Positions 21,171 to 32,381 of a DNA stretch of 64,000 bases are shown here, in pieces; within the stretch, counting starts at the first letter, position 1; the number at the start of each line of letters is the position of its first letter. Source of the DNA: Micrasema longulum (Eukaryota > Arthropoda > Insecta > Trichoptera > Brachycentridae); the NCBI GenBank assembly GCA_022494885.1, contig JAGVSM010003685.1:62001-126000 (forward strand). Reading direction: 5' to 3'. A model generated the notes under the pieces. The model was not told where the DNA came from and searched no databases. It was given only the letters and a program-made list of their open reading frames with translations. The position numbers and the translations under genes are program-made.

Positions 21171-22698
21171 ATTTATCACTTATAGAACTGTGAATTTGTA
21201 ATATTTTGTTTTCCGTTTTCATGATAGCTTTTTACTGAAAAAAATATATTTAAAAACGACCAAATTTTTCCATCACAATATCATCGTTCACTGTTAGCTA
21301 TGTTGGATTGCCTTTCTCCTCTTACAACTTCTTACAATGATCGTAGCTTCCTTCTCCATTATGTCACTAGTTTCTACTTTGGGGGTTAATTGAACCGATC
21401 GCTTTATCACTCGACCACCGTTGTACTATTTCAAGTGTCCAATGGATATAATTTAATGGGGCTTGTCCCAATCTATTTCATTACTCTAAGGGTTCAACCG
21501 ACAAGAGGGAAGTTGCCCTTCACTTGACGCAGACACCGTCTTGACATATTCTTGCACTAAGATAACTAACCCATTCCATCGCTACATTGTTTGATTGAGA
21601 GGCACAAGAAAACGTTTTAAAGTAAAGTATGTACGTATAGACCTCGAGTGTTATATAGGGTGGGGGTCTTAAATGATGGCATAAATGTAACTATTTTACA
21701 CCAATCTTGCTTTTGAATTTTAATAATGTAAAATTATATGCGCAAATGCGTTACCCCACTCAATATAAATTGCTGTTAGACTAAACAAACATTTGATTTT
21801 ATTTACCTGTGAAGACCTCTGGGATATTCCATATATATTTATAGATATAGGTTACACAAACATCACTCTGTCAGATTCGTAACGTTAATTTGTTGATTGG
21901 TAACTTGGTAGACACTATAATAATAAATTTGTACATCTCCCTTACCCTCCTTATCCTCTCTTCAAGCATCCTTTTCCTAATCCCGCCCAATTTACAATAA
22001 CTTACTGTTCTTAAAAAAAATAAAAAAATGCGAGTACACGAAAATAACATTTTTATAAGTACAAACTTGTATGTATTTATTTAATATGTAATACATTTTA
22101 TTTACTAACTTTGTGGAAATCTGTTATTAGTTCCGAGTTTATACACTATCTGTTTGTTTACTAAAAATATGTATGTAGAACTGTTGATTTCCCAAATAAA
22201 ATAAAATAAGTAATAAAATAAATACAATTGTTGTGTTTATTGTTTTCAATATACTTAAATATTTCAAGTAGAAGGCAAAAAGATAAATAAATTTAAAAGC
22301 AGTGAGTTTATTGTTTAATTACTAGAACCCCTAAGTACGTCTGTATTTTTTTTTGTGCATATCGCTAATAAGCATTACACAGAACAGTTAGTTTTTAACT
22401 TTTGTAAAAGGTGTTTTATTTTTTATTTTTTTAAATTTAATTTTATTTCATTGGAAAGCCAACAGACATTTATCAGATACAATTATATTATAAATACATA
22501 TTCTTAAGTCCAATTAGTGGCTTCCACATAATATTGTTGTATACATAACATAAAATAACTAATCATACAAAACTTATAATATTACTAAAAATGTAAATGT
22601 AATACATATTATTAAAAATATATCTACCTTTGAATGTTGGTCACACAGTTGCACATTAATATGTGCCGACATACAGAACTGCACATAACCTGCATATT
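21171..22698. other. Unassigned AT-rich DNA
   Basis: No gene was found. GGGTGGGGGTCTTAA at 21659 has a partner at 49879 (GGGTGGGGGCTTTA), suggesting an old, unresolved repeat. Confidence 0.4.
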
Positions 22699-22850
22699 AT
22701 GGTGTTTTCACACTAGAATATATTTTAGTCCCTGGACTGATACCTAAGCGTAAGACTGATCATCTTACCTTCATGTAACAAAAATGATCAAGGCACGCTG
22801 CGATTGGTGTACCAATGCAGTACCCTATGCACCATTAGGTGCGGAAAGGT
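22699..22850 (+). mobile_element. SINE-A, 5'-truncated
   Basis: Runs from ATGGTGTTTTCACACTAGAA through AGTCCCTGGACT and CTTACCTTCATGTAAC to GCACCATTAGGTGCGGAAAG. The head is missing. Confidence 0.85.
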
Positions 22851-23286
22851 AAAAAAAATACAATTTCCCTAATATTTTTTGAGGTTCAACGGAAACAAAT
22901 TATTTTCAAAAACCTGACACAAAAATGACCATAAATAATAGAGCGGATACTGACACCGACGTCGAGCGATTGTTTAGAATGTGAGTTAGGGTCGGTCCAT
23001 ATTTCAAGTATACCGAAACAGTTTGAGGGGCTCATAAACGTGGCAGTGACATAGTTACTGTAATTTAGTATAGGAGCCAAGAAAGTCAACTGCGAAGCAG
23101 TTTATAACACAATAACTTTTTAAAGAAGGGTGGCATAATTGTAGAAAATATATGTATGTTGGTGCAAATGATTCTACCCGTCCTACTCATAATGTGTATT
23201 TGCCTTCGTAAATTGATCTTACAGAAATTTGCGTTTTCAATGCTTCATTAAATGTGTACAATACAAATTTTCAATGCGATTAAAAT

Positions 23287-23711
23287 AACGAGGAACTTCA
23301 GCCCTACTGGAAATTGGATACAAAAAATGTTTTCTTGCGCGCGTAAAAAATTAGAGCGTTAAATTATACAGCAAAGTTTCTTGAAAATGTACGAAAAAAA
23401 TAATAAAAAAGATTTTAATAAAAACGCACTACTTTAATTAACGTCATTGGTGCATATGAACTTCGTTTACAATGGTATGAAAGATGTGAAGGATATACGG
23501 TTGGCTTACCATAAATGAACCAATCAGAAGAACTAATATAAAACAATCTCTGACATTACACGCGGAGTTATTTCAGAAATGCAAAACTTTTAAAAATCAT
23601 AACGCTTATAATACGAAATATAAAAATGAAATATAAAAAAAATTGGCCTTGTTTAAGTCTATTAACAAATATTTTTTTATTTTTTTTTTAAAAACACTGA
23701 ACTTCCTCATT
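23287..23711 (+). repeat. MITE-like family F, copy 1
   Basis: The ends AACGAGGAACTTCAG and CTGAACTTCCTCATT form a short terminal inverted repeat. The interior shares TTAACGTCATTGG, CACGCGGAGTTATTTCAGAA and GTCTATTAACAAAT with 48052-48470 (opposite strand) and with the half copy at 38483-38721. No coding sequence. Confidence 0.7.
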
Positions 23712-25435
23712 ACATAATTATTTACAAGCATGCTTGTCCTAAATAGTTGATTATTTTTAGTATTTGATAGATTTCAAACAATATTTTCTAGTGAATTGGA
23801 CAATTTCTTAAAACATAAATACAATACCTTTAATTTTACTCTTATATACTAGAATTTGTACCTGGTTGTGTTCGGGTCGAGTTTAAATAAATGTTCATTT
23901 CTTATAAAAAATATTGTAATTTCATCTTCGAATTGTAGTCAATTTTGAAGTTTCACATTGCTACGACTAACCGTTGGTGAGATTTATTTTATACCGAAGA
24001 CACTCAAAAATAATTGACCTAACAATCCAAGCGCGGTTGATCTAGAAATGACATTTTAAGTATTGATTTTTAATTTCACCTCGCTAAGAATAACAGTTAT
24101 AAAGTTTGCTTCTGTAGGTACCAAGAATGTCCGAGAAAAATTTGGATCGAAAATAACACCGTTGACTTAAACGACTAACCATTTTCGAATTTCAATCACA
24201 GACAAAGTCCATTTTAAACATTAATTATAACGAAAATAATCATATGCAGTAACACAAAACTAGAAACTCAACAATAATAAGAAAAAACAATGACAAATAA
24301 GTGTATTGGACAAACATAATGTGATGCAGATTGATTATAGATATAAGGAATGTATTGAGTATTACTAATATTTTTTTAGTTTATTAGTGAAGTTTTTCAA
24401 TTTGCAATCAGATCCTGATATTCCTTAAAAAATCTGAACATTCTGGGTAGAGGTGCCTGGAAACCATAGTTAGTCTTATGATGACCCAGAAAAAGAATTT
24501 CACTATTTCTGAGTGTACTATGATATAGATGTACAAGTAATCATTTATGACAAATGAAACCATATTGCAACTAAAACAAATCCAGAGATCAAAACCAGAA
24601 AAAACTTATTACATGAATAAGAAACACGTATTAGTCATTTTATATTTTATTATCTTATTGTGTCCGACAAAAAAAATATGGCGTGAGCGATCGTGAGGAA
24701 AAATAATAATAGCTGCTTCTCCTTAAATGTGTTATATTGAGATAATTGAATCAATATTTCATCACCGATTTGATTATTTATCTCCCGAATCTGGTAAGCA
24801 GATAAGATATAAGTAATCTTACAGCGGACGTTCAATATTCCTGAAGGGAAATCGAAAAAAAGATAATCTGATTTTAAGTCTCGCTTGAACATTTTTTATT
24901 GGTGGAAAATATTTTTGTGAGAAATGTTAATCGTAAATTCTACATCCATTTTAATATTTCAATTCAGTTAAATATTACTTGTTATAATAGATTTCAGCAG
25001 AAATAATCGTTGTAAGTGAAAGAAAGATTCGAATACGTAAATAAGGATAAGGACTTTAGAATTTGCGTAATCAAAAATGTAGTTAAATCGTATAGCTAAT
25101 GTAACATAAGTTGAGGTGAACAAACACATACCAACATTTGCGTATTGGTGTAAGTATCTGTAAAGGCTTCCAATGGCTACAATAGTGTGTTTCATGTCAA
25201 TGCGTGCGTTTATTGAACATAAATATAGCGAAAAAATATTTAAATATCTACAGCACACTAATACGGCAATCTTTTAATTTACTCAAAATTACATTTTTCG
25301 TTTTTTTAGGACATACACAATAATATATTTTTTGAAAAATGTAACTATATAAAGAAAATTGAGATCGTTTTACGCTTATAATTAGATAATCAATTAGACT
25401 ATTTCATTCAAAATAATTTTGAATATATATTTCAT
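23712..25435. other. Unassigned AT-rich DNA
   Basis: Minus-strand frames at 24650-24892 and 24968-25258 (80 and 96 codons) have no recognisable domains and no convincing splice signals. They may be chance. Confidence 0.4.
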
Positions 25436-25513
25436 GTTAATCAGTCAGAAATCGAACTTGAGACCTCGTGCATGTTAGCTGAACGCGCTAACTACTATAC
25501 CACTAGGTAGACA
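25436..25513 (-). mobile_element. tRNA-like SINE head (SINE-A type)
   Basis: The reverse complement reads TAGTGGTATAGTAGTTAGCG then CATGCACGAGGTCTCAAGTT and CGATTT, giving A- and B-box-like elements. The usual SINE-A body does not follow, so this is a solo head or a different family. Confidence 0.5.
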
Positions 25514-25886
25514 TAAAATATTAGACAGGTTTTCTCGTGTATATTTGCTGGCAAGTCCTTCTACAAAATGCTGTCAAGAAAAAAATAAATCTCACGTCAA
25601 GTCGCAGATATATTGTTGCAATTTGCATTAATTGAATGATTAATTAAAATTTAATTTAAAAATTAAATCATCAGTAAATGTAAAATATTTAACCAAAAAT
25701 GCTATACATATGAAACCTGAGATAAAAATGATAGGATTACCAAGGAGGAGAAAAACATGGTCCTAAAACTCCCGTTACCCGAAGAAATAAAATAAATAGG
25801 AAGCCTCAAAATATTTCAAGCCAATTTTTTAAAAAAATGTCATAATATGTTACATAAAAAAAAAGCTCTTATGAACTAACTTAATA

Positions 25887-26465
25887 CTACTACTACTACT
25901 ACTACCATCACGCTATTTCCCCGTAGGTGTAGGCAGAGTGAATGAACCTTCACACACGTCTATCCTGGCATACATTCCTAGCTTCTTCCACATTCATACA
26001 TCTTGTCATACATGCCCTTCGGTTCTGTGTGCTTTGACATGACCAGACTTAAGCTTTTTGGTTTAGCTGATCATGCCACGTCTTCCTTGGTCGTCCGCGT
26101 CTCACGTTGCCGTTCATTTTCGCCATATATACTTGTCTTACCATTCTTTCGTCGTCCATTCGTTCTACCTGACCAAACCATCTCAGAGACCCTTTCTTAA
26201 TCTTATTAATTATAATTGACTCAGATTTACACTCTCGCCTGATTTCATCATTTGTGACCCTGTCATACATTGATTTCCCACACATTCGTCTAAGAGATCC
26301 GAATTTCAACCGCGTTCACTCGGCTTTCATCCTTCCTCTGCCAGTTCCATGTTTCACTTTCTCACAACTCCGTTGTGCACTGCCAGTTTAGCTTCGATTG
26401 ACATATTTTTATTAGAAATTACTGTGCTCAGTGCTCCGTTCATTTTGTTGCCCGCATTCGTATAT
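25887..26465 (-). pseudogene. RTE-clade LINE, ORF2 C-terminal fragment with GTA-repeat tail
   Basis: From 26465 the minus strand reads GNKMNGALSTVISNKNMSIE and AKLAVHNGV. A frame change follows, then SLRRMCGKSMYDRVTNDEIR, GSLRWFGQVERMDDERM and RRGRPRKTWHDQ, then more shifts to the 3' end. The 3' end is GCGTGATGG followed by GTAGTAGTAGTA at 25889-25906. It matches the C-terminus of the RTE at 53538-56603. It is 5'-truncated and multiply broken. Confidence 0.85.
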
Positions 26466-28400
26466 TTGCACATATATAATTGAAAACATTTTTTTCCACT
26501 TGTGTTTCGACCAATTAGCGCTTAACTCTCGAACGAACATCTTCAAACTAGTCCAGTCAAAAATGAACTCCAGTCTTTAAGAAATAGCGTTAAATTTAAC
26601 ATAAAAATTGTTCCTACCGAGGTCTAGTCTAAAGGTCGTAATTAAAAACTAACTTAACCACTTACATCCATCCTTAACACGGTTCAGCCCTTAACGGCTT
26701 ACCAATGTTCGGGTTTTCCAACTTGAAGTTGAACTTCTGTTAATACCAATTAAAGTTTTGCGTCATGAATTTATCCCATTTTACTGAAATTGAATTTTCA
26801 AACGAAAAAAACACGAAATTAAAAAAAAAGCTTTAATTGTTGGATATGAGTCGCTTTTTCCAAAACTCGCCATCTCCGTATGGTCCCGGTAAGGAAATGG
26901 CGGGTTTTAGAAATACACGACTCATGTGAAATAAACCGACGAATAATTAACTCATTACAATATATATGTATTTACCGACTGTTAACATCCATTGCGCAAT
27001 TAAGTAATTTTATTTGATTCATGTTTCAATTCAATAAATATGCTACAGTGAACGGATTAATCCAATTGCTTGTCTCATTTGCTCACATTATAAAAATTAT
27101 ACAATAATTACAAACCGATGCCGGTATGTTGCTCTCATTACAAAAGGTACACAAAATATAACGTAAATGTTAAACTAAAGTCAATTGTTTTCTTACGATA
27201 TTTAATACATATAAACAATTACATACAAGGCGCGAAAATAGGCTAGCGAGCACGCGTGGGTAAGGTAGTTTTTATACGTTGTCCGTCCGGTTCTAATGTT
27301 TATCTCAGAGTATTTTTTTCGAGATTTACTTTGTTTTACACAGTAAATAATATTAACCACTAAGTTTACTTCATTCACATTGATATGAAAATCGCGCAAG
27401 GCATAATTTATAAAAAAAAACTTTGCGTCATTTTTACGACCTTTCTTTTTGTTTGAATTATTGGGATTAAAATGTACATTCATAACGTAAAAAAATAATA
27501 AATAATCTTTACTTTTTATTTATAGAATCGGCATTCAGTATGGAAGGCTGATCTGAGGTTACTCCGTATGAATCCGCTGGCGAAAATATTTTTTTAAACC
27601 GATTAAACAAAAAACTTTTTCTTTTCATATCGAGGTTATACTAACAGAATTCATTAAGTGAACAGTCGTTTTATATTTAAATATTTTTTAATATAGGTGC
27701 GAGATGTTGATTTAAAATTTTATGTTACGCCTAGAATAAAAATTACTCCTTCGAAGCTTTAAAAAAATTTAAAGAAAATTGTGGGAGAAATAATGCGTTG
27801 AAAGAATAAAAAAGCATTAAATGCGATTATCTTAGAACTTGTTTTAAGGAGTTATATACAGTCAGGAGACCCAAAAATAGCCAACAATTTTTCCTGAGAA
27901 GACTTTTCAATTTTTTCATTGTAAAAAATATGTGCACATATTATGGTAACTTTTAATTATATTTTAAAACTTTTTATTTGTAAAAATAATAATTTTGAAA
28001 GCTGCTAAAGCGGATCACCAGGAGCTCCTCTCGAAAAAGGCGTCTTGCGGTGACCACGAAATCATTGGACTGGATTACCTAAAATAAAAAAACCATACGG
28101 ATTTTGTTAAAGTAATGTATATTTTTTTAATTAATTAAAGGATTAAGCTTAAGGATTAAACAAAATGGCGGCTTCTCAAAAAATAAAAACGATTTTTCAC
28201 CAAAATTTTGGCCTTAAATTGTTTATAAAAAAAGTAATATTCATCAGTGAGAAAAAAACCTACAATTGATTACTAAACAATATTCTAAAAAGCTTGTGTT
28301 AAAATTTGAGACTGATCGGTTTCCGAGAAATCTTGGTCACCGACTTCAAAAACATAATTTTAAAAGCACTTTACACAGAGTATTTTTTTTTTCAACTTAC
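26466..28400. other. Unassigned AT-rich DNA, possible intron of the 28.4-kb exon's gene
   Basis: No further exon could be recognised. The 93-codon minus-strand frame at 27202-27483 lacks domain features. Confidence 0.4.
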
Positions 28401-28503
28401 ATCGAGTCGTCTATTCCAGGGCCATATAATACACCCACCGCCCCTTCGACAGCTTCTAATAACTCGTGTGTTGTCTGCGGACCATTTTTCCCTCTCGTGT
28501 GCT
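28401..28503 (-). CDS. Internal coding exon of an unidentified host gene
   Basis: On the minus strand a 103-bp open segment is bracketed by good splice signals. A pyrimidine-rich acceptor, TTTACCTGTCTTTTTAG, precedes it (28504-28520) and a donor, GTAAGTTG, follows it (28393-28400). It has two leading bases, 33 codons and two trailing bases, so the introns are phase 1 and phase 2. The peptide includes GKNGPQTTHELLEAVEGAVG followed by VLYGPGIDDS. It is far less AT-rich and more protein-like than its surroundings. I do not recognise the gene. Neighbouring exons were not found in the window, so introns are long or the other exons are too short to see. A degraded transposon is the main alternative. 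Confidence 0.6.
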
Positions 28504-28861
28504 CTAAAAAGACAGGTAAATAAAAGGGACAGCGCTCTAGGTAAGCGCCGCCGCTCCAGCCTCCTACCTTCAAACGCTCTGACACGTCTTTACAAATATG
28601 CGTGTAACTTCGAAAATAATCGTCGGATTAACTTAATTAATTTTCTGCGTCTGTACTTAAATATACGTAACTTACGAAAATGAAATAATAAAAAAAAACG
28701 ATTAAAAAAAAAATCAAACTGTTTATAACCCCTTAATGACTTAATGCATTCTGTCAGTAAGGCCTCGATATGTTCCATTTCATTATTATTTTAAAACAAT
28801 TTTTTTTCCTAAAAGTTTAGCATTGTCAATATCAATAGATTTAATTTTTTTTTCATTAATT

Positions 28862-29033
28862 TTTTTTGCACCACAACAGGCCAGGAGGCCCAATTACAGT
28901 GGTGAATTACATCACAGAACAACCAGGCTTGAGAAAAATCATATTTTTAATTTTTGTGTTCTCACCGGGGATCGAACCCGAAACCTTCCGTGTGTGAGTC
29001 AAGCGTCTTGACCACTACACCACAGAGGCCGCC
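28862..29033 (-). mobile_element. SINE-B copy
   Basis: A tRNA-derived SINE on the minus strand. The head is GGCGGCCTCTGTGGTGTAGT with B box GGTTTCGGGTTCGATCCCC. The body is GGTTGTTCTGTGATG, AATTCACCACTGTAATTGG and CCTGGCCTGTTGTGGTGCAA, and the tail is poly-A (poly-T here). A second copy is at 57311-57483 and a fragment at 40484. The plus-strand frame at 28823-29011 is spurious. Confidence 0.9.
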
Positions 29034-29882
29034 ATTGTATTTAGTTATATATCGAAATCAATAATTGGCCTATAATTTTGGTTTATTTGTAATTATATAT
29101 TTTTTTTATTATTATAATGGCTGTTGTTTTCTTTAAATAAATAAATAAAAATAAAATGACAAATATAAAAATAACAAAATTACAATTTCAGGAGAGCACT
29201 CCTCCCATCGATGAGTGATGAACGTTTTTTTCTTTATTCAATGTTTAGTTTAGTTAAATTGTACTATTTAAACACCGAACATTATTTTGTATGTTGAAGT
29301 TTCTGTTCTTAAGACGGTGTTGTGTTTGTAACACAAAGACGGGGTTGAAGAATTAATTTGCTCCGTCAAGTTTTATCGGGGGATGACACACAATAAATTA
29401 AGGGAGACCTTTTGTTCCCGAGGAATACTAAGCTGCAGGTAATTAGCTAACAGCCTGAGAAGATGAGGACCGGGACAATGAGATTAAAGATATTATGGTG
29501 AAGTCGGGAATAAAGTGCTATTTACACTTCATTTCTGAAGACTTCTAGTATTATCTTCTGTTTAACAATAGTTCATACACGCTTTAGCGACATACATTAG
29601 TATTTTAAGTACAATAATAATACAATTTATCGCTTACGTCTAATTTTTTATTGCGTTTAAATACACGTAATTTTATATTGATGTTTTGTTTTATAGTTTA
29701 CCACTTACATATACATTTTGCTTGGGAGTGAATAAGTCTGATCTGTCACGCTTCAAAGTGAAATGCCCATTCACTAAACTCAGAGAAGCCGAGCAAAAAT
29801 AGCCAAATATATTATAGCCAAATATATAAATAGTAAAAATATTAACTACTGTCAAATATGTGAATTCATGATTTTAGTTTAA
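29034..29882. other. Unassigned AT-rich DNA
   Basis: No coding region or clear repeat was seen. Confidence 0.4.
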
Positions 29883-30100
29883 GACAGGCGCCATGGTACA
29901 GTAGTTAGACGGCTAACTAATAAACTGGCGTCGCGGGTTCTATTCCCGCCAGTTGCAAGAAAGAAATCTAAGAAATATTTTTTTCTCAATTGTTCTGGGT
30001 GTTGTGGTGTATTTTTCATAAATTTCTTCAGTATCCTCTCTTTCCCACCTGCTAAAAAGCCTCAATAAAAGAGGCTTAGCGGGTAATTCCTTTTTTTAAA
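29883..30100 (+). mobile_element. SINE-C copy
   Basis: Head GACAGGCGCCATGGTACAGT, AGTTAGACGGCTAACTA and B box CGGGTTCTATTCCC. The body has CTCAATTGTTCTGGGTGTTG and CCTCTCTTTCCCACCTGCT. A second, opposite-strand copy lies at 45839-46006. CAATAAAAGAGGCTTAG near the end forms part of the 3' region. Confidence 0.8.
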
Positions 30101-30589
30101 TAGTAATTTCGCCCAAAAAATATAATTAGGCGTATATTTCTTTAAAAAATATTATTTTAATGCTATTTTAAATCTATCAATTTTATATCAATCTAGGATT
30201 CTTATTATTTTATGTGTTTTGTGATTAGGAGTTTTTTATGCCAAAGAAAATGTTACTTTTTTGCCTTTTTGTCTTACGGAATTTTGGCCTCTGGAGACAA
30301 AATATAATTAGGACATATCAAAAGCTCTTATATTTTTTGCGTTCTTTTGGAATATGAATGGTGATTTGGAATAATGAATTATTTTTTTCCAGCTTGGACA
30401 AGAACTTATTTAAAACGTTTTGAAACTTCTTGTTAAGGGCCTAAAGTTTTAAAATCAGAAATTTAATTAAACGTTAGTTAAACAAAATCAAATAATACGG
30501 TCAAATATTCAAATTACTTGGTGGAAGTTCTTTGTTACTTGTAAAATAAATAAAATAATGAATGACAGGTTGACACTTTAAATGGGCTG
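30101..30589. other. Unassigned AT-rich DNA
   Basis: Nothing recognisable. Confidence 0.4.
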
Positions 30590-30815
30590 TTAAATTTGTT
30601 AGGTGTGGAGGGGGGTTATTTTGTGAATGTATTTTTCTGTTCCTGTTTTTAAGAAAAAAAAATTTATATCGCGTATTTTGATTTATGGGTAACGCAGTCT
30701 ACATACATAAAGTTAAAACTTCTTTAATACCATACTCGTCCGTCAATGTCGGGAAAGCGATTAAAACAGTTATCGGTCAATGAACCAAAGTTGATTAAAA
30801 TTTCAACCTCTATTT
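30590..30815 (+). repeat. Repeat L copy 2, Penelope-like terminal sequence
   Basis: Collinear with 1505-1815: GGGGGGTTATTTTGTGAAT, GATTTATGGGTAACG, then TCCGTCAATGTCGGGAAAGC + GATTAAAACAGTTATCGG, then TTGATTAAAATTTCAACCTC. The hammerhead-like core is decayed: neither the CUGANGA nor the GAAAC box is intact. Confidence 0.5.
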
Positions 30816-31004
30816 ACTGTTCATTTTATTTTCCTACAATAACACGGTTTTTTTTAGAACATATTTATCTCTTCAATTTAAAAAACGGTCTTGTTTTTCA
30901 CGTAATCTTAAAATATAATTTCATTTCTTAAATCGTCAAAATTAAACGCATTCACCCTATTATATTATCTAAATCATTTTTTTAATCCGTAGCATAAAAA
31001 TAAA

Positions 31005-31410
31005 CAAAAAAACCATCACGCCGTTTCCCCGTTGGGGTAGGCAGAGAGGATAGAACGCCATATCACTCTGTCTTTGCATACATATCTCGCTTTCTGTACT
31101 TCTACATTCATACATCTTCTCATGCCCGCACGCCGATTATGCCGACTTTTAGCATATCCATCTTCAAGTATTTGTTGGACTTCCATGTCTTTTTCGGTTT
31201 TTCTCGTTTTTGCATCCACAAACATTCGCATCGTAAATCCTTTTAGCCGTTCTTTTGCTGTCCATTCGCTCTACGTGTCCAAACCTACGCAACATCCCTT
31301 TCTCGGTTTTGTCGATAATGTTTGTCTAAGCATTTTACAATGCACCGTCTCTACATTTTTGCACTTATCATACATAATTCGCCTGAGAGATCGCATTTCG
31401 ACAGATGACG
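31005..31410 (-). pseudogene. RTE-clade LINE, 3' end of ORF2
   Basis: Minus-strand frames give the RTE C-terminal region. RSILSAYPNGETA lies at the end, with DRVIWRSILSAYPN and KSRHNRRAGMRRCMNV upstream, and a broken RWFGHVERM-like part lies further up (31231-31330). The element ends in GGCGTGATGG at about 31012. It is the third RTE 3' end in the window and is non-functional. Confidence 0.8.
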
Positions 31411-31544
31411 AAATAAATTGTTTCACTTAATGATAAATTCTAAGTCATAAATATCCACGGGATCACTTTGTAAAGGACCCTTTAGGTAATATTATAATAT
31501 ACAACGAAGAAAAAATTAATATGCAATGAATAAATAAATTAAAT

Positions 31545-31649
31545 ATAAATGTTATTAAATATTTGTATAAAACCACTTACCGACTTTTCTATGTCTGTCG
31601 GTTTCGAGACGTACCCGTCTCTTAACGACAAATATTTAATAACATTTAT
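31545..31649. repeat. Three-way-junction foldback, 105 bp
   Basis: A perfect 22-bp inverted repeat (31545-31566 with 31628-31649) encloses two further hairpins: ACCGAC/GTCGGT around a 12-nt loop, and GAGACG/CGTCTC around a TACC loop. On the minus strand CGTCTC is followed by GAAACCGAC, similar to the Penelope/hammerhead-type sequences elsewhere in the window. There is no coding region. Confidence 0.75.
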
Positions 31650-32120
31650 TTAAATGTTTGACCACAATGGTAATGCTTTAAATATTAATAATAATTATAA
31701 ATAATTGTGATTTAGGTACATGATTCTGTTTTTAAAGTAGGCTTAATCTATAGACAGCGCGGTGCCGAATTAAATATATTATTAAGATGTAATCATTAAG
31801 CGCCATTTAAGTAATAAAAAGTGAGTTACAAAACCGTATTTTGGAGTAAAAAAATTAATTTCGTGATTTGGCAAAAAACTAGAAATACCTGTATTCGAAT
31901 TTTACTTTCAACAGCTTTAAGCGTCCCCTAGAGTTTATTTCGCTCTATGCCTGGGATCTGCTTATACCAACAGTAGGTAGCTGTACACCTGGAACGTGTT
32001 TGTAGCAGATTGATTTATGACATTTCTCCCGCTTAATCCAGAAGTTAAGTTCCAGCTCGCACACCTGAGGGCTGCGCAAATATTAATCCTATCTGCATTT
32101 TGAAAAGCCATTACCAACTC
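31650..32120. other. Unassigned AT-rich DNA
   Basis: Nothing recognisable. Confidence 0.4.
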
Positions 32121-32381
32121 TTAAAGTAATACAAACTGTTCTGTACAATTCTGTTCTCCTGCCAACCGGGACTTTTGTAAACTAGTTTCATCAAAACCAC
32201 AAAATATTTCAGATTTAAAATATTCACATAAGGTAATTTTTTTGTACTCCTCATTTCTCATATTCAACACGTTTATTATACTAGAAGGATACATACTTGA
32301 AATTAAATCACAGTAAGCTGATTTTCTTATTAAAGAAGAATCATCTAAAGTTCTTGTATAACTTTGCAATGAAATTTTAAT
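32121..32381 (-). CDS. Hypothetical reading frame, possible 3' exon or transposon remnant
   Basis: The minus-strand frame is open from an upstream stop near 32385 down to the stop at 32121 (about 82-86 codons). Its composition looks protein-like, with SYTRTLDDSSLIRKSAYCDL, YKKITLCEYFKSEIFCGF and SRLAGEQNCTEQFVLL. There is no in-frame ATG at the beginning, only a possible weak acceptor (TTTCATTGCAAAG), so it would have to be a terminal exon. No domain is recognised. A decayed transposon ORF is equally possible. Confidence 0.25.
   Translation of the reverse strand: MKISLQSYTRTLDDSSLIRKSAYCDLISSMYPSSIINVLNMRNEEYKKITLCEYFKSEIFCGFDETSLQKSRLAGEQNCTEQFVLL

Noticed and set aside
31545..31649. Possible viral (parvovirus-like) terminal hairpin
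   Set aside because: The T-shape is suggestive, but no viral coding sequence is nearby and the inner motif matches Penelope-type repeats seen elsewhere in the window.
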